Shown here: positions 11,388 to 21,618 of the stretch, piece by piece
Position numbering within the stretch: position 1 is the first letter of the stretch
How the letters are laid out: every line of letters begins with the position of its first letter
From: Certhia americana
Taxonomy: Eukaryota > Chordata > Aves > Passeriformes > Certhiidae
Reading direction: 5' to 3'
Length of the DNA stretch: 64,000 bases
Assembly: GCA_018697195.1 (NCBI GenBank)
Contig: CM031859.1
Coordinates: forward strand, 61,114,190 to 61,178,189
Position numbers and translations under genes: made by a program
Notes under the pieces: generated by a model
The model's input: only the letters and a program-made list of their open reading frames with translations
What the model was told of the DNA's origin: nothing
Databases searched by the model: none

Positions 11388-14025
11388 TATCTCATACAGA
11401 AAAGATATTCTAGTATTTCCAGATTTAAATAATCTAGAAATATCTATCAGGAGTTAGGAAGCTCTGATATGATATCACATTTGCCACTGTCTTGCTGTGT
11501 GATCTCTTTGTTCACCTTGTCTGCCAGTTCTGCAGCTTGGGACAAGACAAGATGGAGCCAATGCGTCCTATTGAGACACCAGCAGATGAGTTCTGCCACA
11601 TTATTTGCTTCTAATTCATGACAGGGGGGAAGCTATAAAAGCATAAAATCTCATGCGAGTATGAGCTGTCTTCGTGGTCCTGTGCAATAACCAAATACAA
11701 ATATACTCAGACTTTATAAGTATAGACAATATTTCTCCCCCCACCTACTTGCAACTGTAGCAAAAGATAATTTGCTTTTCCTATTAGAGCTTAATCAGTA
11801 GTTTAGAAATAATATGAGCATACATATTCTTCCACACTGCTTTCACTGCACTTCCAGACTACCTAATTCCTGAGTGCAGGAAGTTACTGGATTGCTCATG
11901 TTGGGACACATGCAGAAGTTGAGGAGGCAAACACTACCAAAGTTCTGCAGGACAAAGAAACAATATTGTAAAGAGAAATTGGGTATTTTATCCTCTCTTC
12001 CTTTCTTCCCCCCCAGTGTGTCATCTAATTTAGGTAAACCTCAAACCAGTGTAAACAGAAAATTCCATTTTATTGTCAGAAGCAGTGGTAAATTATAGTT
12101 AACATGTTTGTTAAATTAGACAAACCTTTGTGGCACTACTGAAGTCTAAAATGCCTGAAGGTCAGTTCAAATACTGTTAGTATAGTCTAAACAGAAACAT
12201 GTTTTCTGTAGAAAGAAGCCACTTCTATTAAAGAGAAAAACTTCTACATTTTCTTAAAAGAAACAAGCTTATTTTTCTGTCTCTTGTGCAACATGTCTTT
12301 AAGAAACTTCTCAGTATTGAGTCTATAACATTTTATTTCCACAGGGAAGTTAAAGTGCTTCTTTCAAGTAAGCATTTTGAGAGAAGGAGAAACAAGGGCA
12401 ATATTTTTCTACTTGATCTTGCATTTTCTACCAAATAAAATATTTACTCCTGCGAATAGTCCTAGGAATTTTAGATTTCACTTCCATATGAATTTTTGTT
12501 TACTTCAATCATTTATCTTTTTTTTTTTCTTTTTTAATAAAAATCATTTCAGTCTGACCACTGGCACCACTGACCACTATATTTACTGTCATGTCTTTCC
12601 AAAGTAGTCAATAAACAAGAGTTTGATACCTGGTACAATTGTAATAGCAAATAAAAGGTATTAAAAACTATAAAATTAGTTGTTTATTATATTTGGTTTA
12701 GATTCTGGACCTAGCACAATAATAGTGTGCTTGACTTTCCCATAATAATAATATTTATCACAGGGAGTGGATTCTGCTATTTAATTTCCTACTAGTCACC
12801 CTAGAATTTGGTTCAGCATGCCTGTTCATCAATAACAGTTTTATATTTCTTGATGCTGTCATGACAATACATGTTAGACTCGGCTTATTCTCTCAAGTAG
12901 TCTGTTTTTCTCTGACCTTCGCACATATCTGCCCTCTGTTTTTTCCTTTATTTTTTTAACCTAGATTTTACTTCACGCAAAAGCAAAAAAGGCAACAGAA
13001 ATTACTGTCTGAAATTAATGCCTAAAAAAGCAACAGTAATTACAAAAAAGGCAGTGTTTTGAAAAAATGACAACTCTATGTTATATTAAAAATAAAGGCT
13101 TAAATTTTGGCTCAGGTTTTCTGTCTGAATACAGACTGATTTATTCCAGTTAAGGCCTTGTTTGGGTATCTTCTACAACACATAGTGTAGAAATTACTGC
13201 ACATTTCTTCATAGAAGGCTTCTGATACACTTTCACTATGCCCTTACATTTCCTTGAATAGTCAAAAGACAATGATCATGGTCTCATCTTTGAAACAGGA
13301 ACTGCATCAAATACAAAAAATAATAACCCTTTCCAATTGCAAGGTAAACTTTGGGAAGCTAACACCTGAACATGAGTTTGGTTTGTAGGTCTAGGAGGCT
13401 AATAATTTCAAGACGCAGTTCAGATTTCGAAATAATTCAGTACTTCCTTCCTCCTTCCTAAAATCAACCTGGGCTTCACTTTCAAAGTAGTTCCAGATAA
13501 CCTTTAAATATTTCTTTTAAAATATCCTAAACTATCTAAAAATATGTTGAATGTTATGAAAAATTTTAAAAATTTCAAACATTTTATTAAATTTAACTCG
13601 GAAAGAGTGACACAATTTACAAAAATTAGCTTTGTTAAGCTAAAAGCTTTGTTAACACTAAGAGATAAAATAAGCTAGGAAATGTCCTTTTAAAATAGTT
13701 GATAGGCTAGTCATTTTTGAGAGCAATGATTATAGAAGCAATCCTCGGATTAAATACTTTGAGAAAGATTTGTGATTTTCTGTAATAAGAAAAAAAAAGT
13801 GCTCCCAGTTCTAGTCTGCTGAGCTAGGGAAAAAAAAAGGACAGGGAAGAAGATCTCAGAATTAAATAACAGGGAAATAATGGTGATCAATGAGACAGAG
13901 AGTGTATCATCATTAAACACAAACTATGGTCATAATAAGATTTTCTTGCAAAGATAATTTTGAAAAAAATGAAAAACGTACAGCACACAGATCTAGATCT
14001 TTCATCTCTATGCCTTCCCTTCCAC
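11388..14025. other. Anonymous non-coding spacer
   Basis: AT-rich DNA with short A and T homopolymers (for example T-rich 12519-12537). Frames at 11874-12098 and 12377-12607 are short and unrecognised. No retroelement signature was seen. Confidence 0.5.
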
Positions 14026-14112
14026 AAAAAAAAAAAAAAAAAAAAAAAACAAACAAAAAAGCCAACAAAAAACCAAGAAAACCTAAAAAACACCAGAAAA
14101 AAAAAAAAGACA
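14026..14112 (+). repeat. Poly(A) run of 24 passing into an A/C-rich tract
   Basis: 24 uninterrupted A (14026-14049) are followed by AAAC- and ACCAAG-type words and a further run of 12 A (14097-14108). Overlapping lysine-rich plus-strand and Phe-rich minus-strand frames across 13887-14178 are translations of this tract and are not genes. It may be the degraded tail of an insertion whose body is not recognisable. Confidence 0.85.
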
Positions 14113-14840
14113 AAAGAAGAATTCTTTCTTTCTCATAATAAAGGCAAAACACACTGTATTTTGAATGACAACTTTTGAAATCCTCAAATGCTCTAAGTAC
14201 AGCCTACTTTCGGAGTTTAAATGAAATGCCTAAGGCAAATCAATATTCTCCTGCCTTATTCTGTCATACTTAGGTCTTTTGTGATTTGGCAAAGCTTAAT
14301 ATTGCTGTATCTGAGCCAGTGGTGAAATCTGTGACAATTTATATGGCTAAGAGGCTCCTACAAATGTGATTACCTGTACTTAAAAACAAAACCAAAAATA
14401 CTAACTGATAATAATTCAGAAATGTGTTGTTGTCAGGCTTTAACTGAGAAATCCACATTCCCTGATTTATTATGAAGAAGGCCTTATGAAACTGAAAGGA
14501 AAGCTTGAAAACATCCATTCCAAATTTAACCACAGGTATGTCCACCTTTGTATTCCTGTCAATACATGCATTATTGATCGCATTCATTACTAAACAACGG
14601 CTTATATCTTCAGTACAAAAGAGATTCCTTAAAATTTTCATGAAACACAAATATTTCAGCTTCTGCTTTGGAGAGTAATATGACTAGATCATTTTAAACA
14701 TCTTTGTGTCCAGTTTAGCAACTTTATTTGTAGTTTTGGGGGGGTTTGTCTTGTGAAAATAGGAAAAAATCAGAAAGATGAGGGCTCTGTAATAGGGCTG
14801 TGAAGAGAACCAGCTCTCCTAAGCTGCTAAGTATGGAAGT
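14113..14840. other. Anonymous non-coding spacer
   Basis: Unique-looking AT-rich DNA. The 103-codon minus-strand frame at 14339-14650 is the longest here, but it has no motif I recognise and no support from neighbouring frames. Confidence 0.45.
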
Positions 14841-14894
14841 TTAGTTCCTTTCTGCTCTTCACTTCGCTTAGTTCCTTTCTGCTCTTCACTTCAC
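14841..14894. repeat. 27-bp tandem duplication
   Basis: Two adjacent 27-base copies (14841-14867 and 14868-14894) differ only at the next-to-last base (G versus A). Like the duplication near 7.6 kb, this looks like a fairly recent local slippage event. Confidence 0.9.
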
Positions 14895-15591
14895 TTTGAG
14901 TATGCATCTCCTTCTGTGCACTTGGAGAAGGTGTCTGACATCTCCAGGGATAATAAAAGGGTGGCCAGATAGCAGTTATTCCTGTTGATCCTGAAGCAGG
15001 TTGTTACAGACCAACAGGCTGAGGCAATAATGGTCAGCACAAGTAAAAGCAGTGAGTTAACAGAGGCAGGCTGTTGCTCTGTTTGCTTGGGGATTCTCCC
15101 AGTGACATTAGCTCTGACCACTAAATGACCAAATACAGTAGCTAACAGAGAAATGGAGCATGCCTGTCTTCAGTGGAGGCAATTGAGACTGTGAAGAAAA
15201 ATAGAGCAACATCTGCTTCATAGCACACAAAGGTCCTGAAATCCTGCTTACAAGGCCCAGCAGAGAGGGAATAGGCTTGAGGATGGACCATATATTAGGA
15301 AAGGGTTGATCTACAGAGAGGTATGTAGAAGAGGTTCAACCAAAACTCCTATAACTCCCAGCCAGTAAGGCTTGAAGCAAGAAAATAACAAAGATGGATT
15401 TTGCCTTCTCATTAACAGCTGAACACACAAATGGTGGTTTGTTATTTTCATTCACAACTTAGGCTGTTGGGGCTCAGTAGAACAATGAACTGCTAAAAAT
15501 TGATTGCTTCTTACAGCCAGACCAAATTAGCATAAATCCAGAGAAAAAAACTATTAGTCCGGTTTAAAGAAACCATGATTAGTTTAGGGGG
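14895..15591. other. Anonymous non-coding spacer 5' of the LTR
   Basis: No coding or repeat signature was recognised. The last bases are a G run (15587-15591) that forms the left side of a probable target-site duplication of the LTR that follows. Confidence 0.5.
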
Positions 15592-15871
15592 TGCCCTGGT
15601 TTCAGGTAGGATAGAGTTTGTTTTCTTCCTAGTAGCTGGTACAGCCCTTTGCTTTAGGTTTAAGATGAGAATAATGTTGACAAGACGCTGCTGTTCTAAT
15701 TTTTGCTGAGCAGTACTTACACTAAATCAAGGACTTTTCAACTCCTGCTTCATAGTTCCCTGCCAGCCAGGGGGGCTGGGGGTGCACAAGAACCTGGCAG
15801 GAACACAGTCAGGGCAGATGATCCTAACTGGTCAAAGGGCTATTCCATACTATATGGCATCAGGATTGGCA

Positions 15872-15877
15872 TATAAA
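15872..15877 (+). promoter_or_regulatory. LTR TATA box
   Basis: TATAAA lies 14 bases after the CCATACTATATGGCATC block inside the LTR, the usual place for the viral RNA polymerase II promoter. It is intact here, unlike in the older LTR at 18.8-19.35 kb, where the matching word is CATATGAAG. Activity is not implied. Confidence 0.6.
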
Positions 15878-16055
15878 GTAGGGGGAAGGCTGGCTGGACA
15901 CTGCTGCTTGGGAAGAGGCTGAGCATTGGTTGGTTGGTGATGAGCAATTGTTTTTCATTTGCAGTGTTTGTTTTTCTCAGTTTCAATTTCTCTTTCATTT
16001 TGTCATTTTAATTTTCTCTGATATTTCATTGATATTTTATTATTATCATTACCAT

Positions 16056-16100
16056 TAGTTTAGTTTAGTTAATTTAGTTTAGTTTAGTTTAGTTTAGTTA
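16056..16100 (+). repeat. (TTAGT)n pentamer tract inside the LTR
   Basis: About nine pentamer units with one interruption (TTAGTTAATTTAG). It sits between the TATA region and the polyadenylation signal, so it is an expansion internal to this LTR copy. It is not telomeric: the unit is a pentamer, not TTAGGG. Confidence 0.85.
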
Positions 16101-16105
16101 TTAAA
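16100..16105 (+). terminator. LTR polyadenylation signal (ATTAAA)
   Basis: ATTAAA, directly after the pentamer tract and upstream of a CTTGTCTCAGCCC segment, matches the place of the polyadenylation signal in this LTR family. The same hexamer is kept in the second LTR at 19223-19228. Confidence 0.5.
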
Positions 16106-16245
16106 CTCTTCTTGTCTCAGCCCCCAAGTTTCATTACTTTTACCTTTCATATTTTCTTCTCCATCACACTGGGAAGGGCTGGAGATGGGCAATAAGCAAA
16201 CAAACTGGGTAGTTCTTAGTTGCTGGCAGAGCTTAAACCATATCA

Positions 16246-18765
16246 GGGGTTATCATTTCCGGCAGCAAGCAAGGTGAGAACTGCTCTCTCCTATGAACAA
16301 ACTTCTGTACTATACCTGTCAAGAATGTCAGCCAGCTGATGTGAGACAACTCCTTACAGGCAACATTATACCACTTTTTACATCATTCCATAATGTCTTC
16401 CAAATTTCAAGAAGATGAAGACTTCAGGGTTTTTTTCTTCAGAGACTCTCCTGAATGGGAAAAACTGAACAGGAAATATTCAGGAAAAGATATATAAATA
16501 AAAAGGAGATGGAGAGGGCCAAAGTAACTAAGACACCTTATGCTTTCCACAGATCTATGCAGGAGTTCATTACATAGAGAGGGAAATTTTTAAAAAATCA
16601 TAAAACAATTATTGCCTTTATCAATCAATGTTTCAGTGCTACACAGACATGAGTGATCCCATGAGATCTTGTTGGAACTGGTAGTGATTTTTTTTTAACA
16701 GATCTCTTATCCAATGAGAAACAAAGTCCAAATGACACTCCCCCTCCAAAAAGATTTTGGTTAAACACAGGTATTTGTTTTCACCAAAGGTGTCTTGTGT
16801 TGACCAGAAGTTTTTATGGTGTATTATAGACCTTCCAATAACTGGTTTAATTGTCTGCTTCTACCTATTCCTCTCACAAAACCTTAGTATTTATCATGTA
16901 TTATTTCAAAGAATACATAAACATGGAACAGGATCTGCCTTCATTTGCTCCAACTGCACATCATATTCCTCTTGGGAATATACTTGTTAACAATATTTTT
17001 TAAACCAAAATAAATTTATTAAGCTGCATTAACAATGGGAAAAGAGCTTGAGAGGCTCCAAAGCTCTGGAGTTTTGTAGACATTATAGGTAGGAACATGT
17101 ACACTTTTTTTTTTTTTTTTTTTAAATGGTTATGCAAGTTGAAGTCAATCCTTAAATCTTAAAAATGTGTTGTACAGTTTGCACTTTCTTCTGATTTCAC
17201 TTCTTACTAACACTGTTTGATATTTTTTTAATGTTTTTCTTGTCATTCATTTAAAAAAGAAAAAGAAAAAGAGAAATTATAAAAAAAATTAAAGAAACAA
17301 TACAGAATCAAACCTAGGAACATACATTTCATAATGAGAAAAAAAAAATAAAATTCTTGAATCACATGTGATTTTGGTTTATGCTGCAGCTGTTTGCCCC
17401 ATTCCTGCCACAGATGTGGTTGTTCCTCACTAGAGTAAGCTGTAGGCACTTATCCTCAGGGGTTTATACTTGGCAGAGCAAGAAAAGATTAATTTGGTGC
17501 CAGGTTAGCCTTCATAAATGTGATTATAAACTACTGGTCTGTAGGTACTCCTGCACAAACAGAGCAGCTGAGCCATGCCAGCCCTGGGAAGGGGAAACTT
17601 GCAAAGGTTGAGTGAGCTCCATAGAGAGGGGCAAGAGTTACTGCTGCTGTAACAAGGTTGACTATGCCCTCTTCTGAACCAGAGTCCTGCCTTGTACCAA
17701 CCATTGCACTAAACACAGCTTAGCAGAATCCATCACAAACCATATGGACTTTAGGACCAAGTGAGGAAGAGAGCTAAAAGCCAACCTGCACACACCCACA
17801 GTATTTTGTTGTGGTACATTTTCAGAGCCTTCATAAATATAAAGTTACAAATGCAAATATCTACCTAGAATAATGATCTTTCTGATGTCAAAATGCAAAC
17901 AACCCTGAATGTTCACCTTATGATGATACTTATGTCTTCTAAAAAAAGAAATGTTTTGAGTCATTAAAACATGCTCACATTCAGAATTCAACTGTACTAT
18001 CTGAAATTTTTTCTGAGATCCATATATCAGGTTTGTGATACTTCATTCTTTAAGTCAATCTTCAAGTTTTTCATATATTTTAAAAATCTAAAGGTAGGAA
18101 CAAGCATGTCAAATATTCTTGCTGAAATAAGGTCTTTGGATAACATCATTTTTAGCCACTATATGAGTAGTAAAGGTACACAAGATGTAAAATAAAAGTA
18201 GATGCTCTGCAAAAGTAAAGCATTGAAAGGATAGAATGTGAAAAAGCTCAGCTGTGGAGATATGAAACTGAACTCTGTACAAGAAGAAGAATATTTTTTT
18301 CCATAATTCATTTTCAAAAATGAACTAGATTTATGAAGGTTAAAGTCTTCCATTTTTAAAGCTTTATTCTAAATGGAGTTTCTACTTCCTGAGATAAGAG
18401 CCAGTCAGCTTGTATGTTCCCAGCTGTAACTTCCCAGGCGACATTTGAAAACATTTCTCTTTGTAGATACAGGATTAAATCCTGTATCCTTTGCAGATCA
18501 AAAAAATAATCCCATCTATTTCTATGAGTTGCAGATATGGCTATAATGCTAATTTTTTTTCCCACATTTGTTAGCTCTTATTGCACATGGCATTACACTT
18601 TCTCTCACAGACTGTACCCAACAACATGTGAAGGATTCCCAGACTTGTCAAGATAGAAGAGATTCATACTGCACTAATCTTTTAATTCCTCCTTTTTCCA
18701 AGCTCAGAGTTTGAGATTCTTTTGTCATCATTTTTATTCATGCCTGAAACTAAACATCATTCTAC
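16246..18765. other. Non-coding spacer between the two LTRs
   Basis: These 2.5 kb separate two same-orientation LTRs, but nothing in them reads as retroviral gag, pol or env, and no primer-binding site is evident after the first LTR. It holds a run of 19 T (17105-17123), an A-rich patch (about 17250-17350) and an 11-base inverted repeat at 18466-18488. All frames are short (77 codons at most) and unrecognised. Confidence 0.5.
18466..18488. repeat. Near-perfect 23-base palindrome
   Basis: Two perfect 11-base arms (GATACAGGATT and its complement) are separated by one base. It is not part of a recognised element. A symmetric protein-binding site or a cruciform are possibilities only. Confidence 0.85.
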
Positions 18766-19350
18766 TGTTGAATTATGGTTCCTCACCGAAATGTTTTTTT
18801 TCCACTGAAGTCTCAGAACTTCCATGCTATTCTTTGGATTTGTGATGAAAACAATTTTGATAACAGATGTTTTAATTACTGCTGAGAAGTGTTTACACAG
18901 CATTGTGTCCTTTTTTGCTGCTCACTGTCCCACCAGTGAGGAGGCTGGGGGTGCACAAGGAGTTGGGAGGGCACACAGCTGGGACAGCTGATCCCCATAG
19001 ACTGAAGAATTGTCACAGACCATATGGCATCATCCTCAGCATATGAAGCTGGGGGATGAAGAAGGAAGACATTCAGTGTTATGACATTTATTTTCCCATG
19101 TAATTGTTAACCATGATAGGGACCCAGTTTCCTGAAGATGGCTGAACACCTGCCTGCCCATGGGAAGTGGTGAATTAATTCCTAGTTTTGCTTTCCTTGC
19201 ACAGGCAGCTTTTGCTTTACCTATTAAACCATCTTTATCTAAACTCATGAATTTTTTCACTTTCACCTTTCAGAGTCTCTTCCCCATGCCACTAAATGTG
19301 AGTGAGCAGCTGGATGAGGTTTAGATTCCTACCAGAGTTAAACCATGACA
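18766..19350 (+). mobile_element. Older, degraded LTR of the same ERVL-like family
   Basis: About 585 bases share the landmarks of the 15.6 kb LTR in the same order and orientation: CTTTGGATTT near the start, a block ending GTTTACACAGCA, GAGGCTGGGGGTGCACAAG, GGGACAGCTGATCC, CATATGGCATC, an ATTAAA signal (19223-19228), CTTTCACCTTT, and an end at TTAAACCATGACA. It is more diverged and has lost the TATA word. The left end is approximate because the first 60-70 bases are poorly matched. The flanks TCTAC and TAGAC agree at only three of five bases, so a target duplication is not secure. It is a solo or truncated LTR, and probably an independent, earlier insertion than its neighbour. Confidence 0.75.
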
Positions 19351-21515
19351 TAGACACTATCCATAGTAGGATTAAGCCACATAATCAGGCCACCTCTGCA
19401 GCCACATTTTTCATAAGAACATCTAATCCCACTTTACATATGATAAAATAGATGTTCTTTGGATTGAGTACTGTGCAGGTATCTTAAAACACAACAAGAC
19501 ATGGAAAACTAATCTGATGCTCATTTTCAAAATCTGAAAAGAGAATGGAAGAGAAAACATTCTAAATATTTTACAATAATAACAATAAATCAATATTCAT
19601 CAGTAGAACAAATTTATTTGTAGTCAATGTTTTTTCCTAACACAGTGCTATTTCCTAAATATATTGTTTTCTTGGGAAAATTCTTTCTTACATTCTTCTT
19701 TGAACAGACTTCTCGTTGCTCTTATATAAAAGATATTTTAGTTACTGGATAATCTCTGCATTTTCTACAGGCTTCATTTCTTTTCTTTTTTAATTCTTTA
19801 CATCTTTCCTAATCTGGAACATCACTCTACATCTGGCACGTACTGCTATTTCTTCTCTTGGCTTCTACCTTTAAACAAAAACTCCTCCCTTTTCTGAAAG
19901 TGTTTAAAATGTTGATCCACCACAGTAAATATGTGGTCTCCAGCCAGTTGTACTTTTTATTAAAATGTTTATATTGTAATGAAAACCATTCTTTGTTTGC
20001 TATCTGTAAGGGTCAGTCCTGCCTACCATATCTTGAAATTATGAAGAGTTTATGTCCCTTTGTCTTTTATACTAGTAAGTCACTCTACTATGAGAATAAA
20101 ATATGTCAATAAGTTTAAACTAAATAAATTCAAATAGATCTATGCAGTGCTGGCTTTGATAGACTTAGCAGAAAATGTGTAAATCCAAAGGGTAGATAAC
20201 AGAGGAGAAATGTCCTTAATCAGATTTTTGGGTCAAGTACTGGGGGAAAAAGGACTCACAACCTCTAGTAGCCCTTTCCCTCTTGCACAAATGGAACTAC
20301 CCTGGCAGCCTCATTCTGCCAAGGACCTCAGCAACTGCTTCTGCACACACTCAGCTCTCGTTTACAAACAATGCTGGAGGGCAACTCAAAGCTACATCCT
20401 CCTCCTGGACTTTCCTGGGTCAGAACTAGAATATACAGCATCTTCAAGCAACTCCTGAAACATTAAGTCTACAATGGAGAACATTTGAAAGAGATCTAAG
20501 AAAGCTGGGTCGGTTAGTAAAGCTGTAAACACTTGCATGTTTAGTTAAATATAGAGAAACACAAGAGTGAAGAGTGAAGTAAGGTCACTTACACCTTTAT
20601 TTAAGCTATCTCAACCTGGAGCTGCATATTGATAACCTCTTCCTTGATACATGTCCATACTAAACCTGTCAGAGAAAAACAAAAGAATATAAGCAGAAGG
20701 ACACAACTGGAAGAGCATGCAATAACACTTCTGCAAACTATACTGCATGCTTGACTCCAGTTTAAAACAAAGGTGTCAGTTCTCATTTTTTTATAAATCA
20801 ATTACTTCTTGGAAGGTAAGTGCTTAGAGTTCTTACGTGGTTGCTCTCCTAAGGGAATCTAATTTCTTAGTTTCAACTAAGGCATCTGCTTTTCTTACTG
20901 ACAAGACACAATCTTTCTGTCACTGACATCAGAGGAATTATCAGTACATTTGACAACAGTGATGTTCAGCACTGAATATAGCTATTATATCCATAAAAAT
21001 AACATGGCAGCTTACTAAAAAAGTTGTGAAAATAAGTACTTGGAAAGCTTTCATATATGCAAAAAGAAAATTAAAAATTAAGATTATTTTAGTTTTAGTG
21101 TTAGCATTTTAAGAAGTGGCTTTTTAGGGCAGGAAAAAGATGACTTAGTTACAGCAAAATCTGCCTGGACATACCAATAAGACACTGAAGAAATGATTGG
21201 CAGTATTTTACATCAATTGTAAATAAACTAGTAAATAATTTGCAATTTGCTCAAAGAAAAGTTGATCTTCAGATGAAGAAATGGCATTTGGATTTTTTTC
21301 TATTCAGAGAAAGCTTTCACATACTTTTGTACTTGGCTTTTTTTAAATTATATTTCACTCTTTGAATGCTGTGCTGCAAGCTTCAACAAGCCTTAGGAAC
21401 TAGACTGTAGACCACTATAAGTTATGTAAAAAATTACATAATCAAGTTTGAGCACTACCAAATATCTGCAAATAAGGGTTTTGTGGTTAGAACCCTTGAT
21501 TGTTTACTGGAAACA
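19351..21515. other. Anonymous non-coding spacer
   Basis: No recognisable gene or transposon. The frames at 19858-20112 (84 codons) and 20210-20458 (82 codons) are unrecognised, and adjacent frames give them no support. The second lies in a slightly GC-richer patch, which lengthens chance frames. Confidence 0.5.
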
Positions 21516-21555
21516 CAAATATCCTGACAATACTACAAATATCCTGACAATACTA
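21516..21555. repeat. 20-bp perfect tandem duplication
   Basis: Two identical 20-base copies (21516-21535 and 21536-21555). Perfect identity suggests recent slippage. It lies just left of a dinucleotide microsatellite, so the region may be locally unstable. Confidence 0.92.
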
Positions 21556-21578
21556 CAGAACACAGACCATATGCTTTG

Positions 21579-21618
21579 ATATATATATCTCTCTCTGTGT
21601 GTGTGTGTGTGTGTGCGC
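21579..21618. repeat. Compound (AT)n(CT)n(GT)n microsatellite
   Basis: ATATATAT passes into CTCTCTCT and then about nine GT units ending in GCGC. The three dinucleotide blocks abut directly. The locus is likely length-variable. Confidence 0.92.

Larger units (their letters stand above)
15592..16245 (+). mobile_element. Solo LTR of an avian ERVL-like endogenous retrovirus
   Basis: This 654-base element begins TGCCCTGGTTT and ends AAACCATATCA, the imperfect TG...CA ends of a widespread avian ERVL-like LTR family. Internal landmarks in order are a segment ending GGTACAGCCC, the CTGGGGGTGCACAAG block, CCATACTATATGGCATC, a TATAAA box (15872-15877), a TTAGT-rich tract (16056-16100) and an ATTAAA signal (16100-16105). 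The flanks are GGGGG on the left and GGGGT on the right, a near-match 5-base target duplication. No gag, pol or env sequence follows, so it is most simply a solo LTR left by recombination between the two LTRs of a provirus. The family assignment is from memory of avian repeats and is firmer at the 'avian ERV LTR' level than at the exact subfamily. Confidence 0.85.

Noticed and set aside
13887..14178. Overlapping lysine-rich and Phe-rich ORFs on both strands
   Set aside because: Translations of the poly(A)/A-C tract at 14026-14112.
16056..16100. Interstitial telomere repeat
   Set aside because: The unit is TTAGT, not TTAGGG, and the tract is internal to an LTR.
16246..18765. Internal region of a full provirus between the two LTRs
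   Set aside because: No gag, pol or env-like frame or primer-binding site, and the two LTRs are too differently decayed to be a pair.
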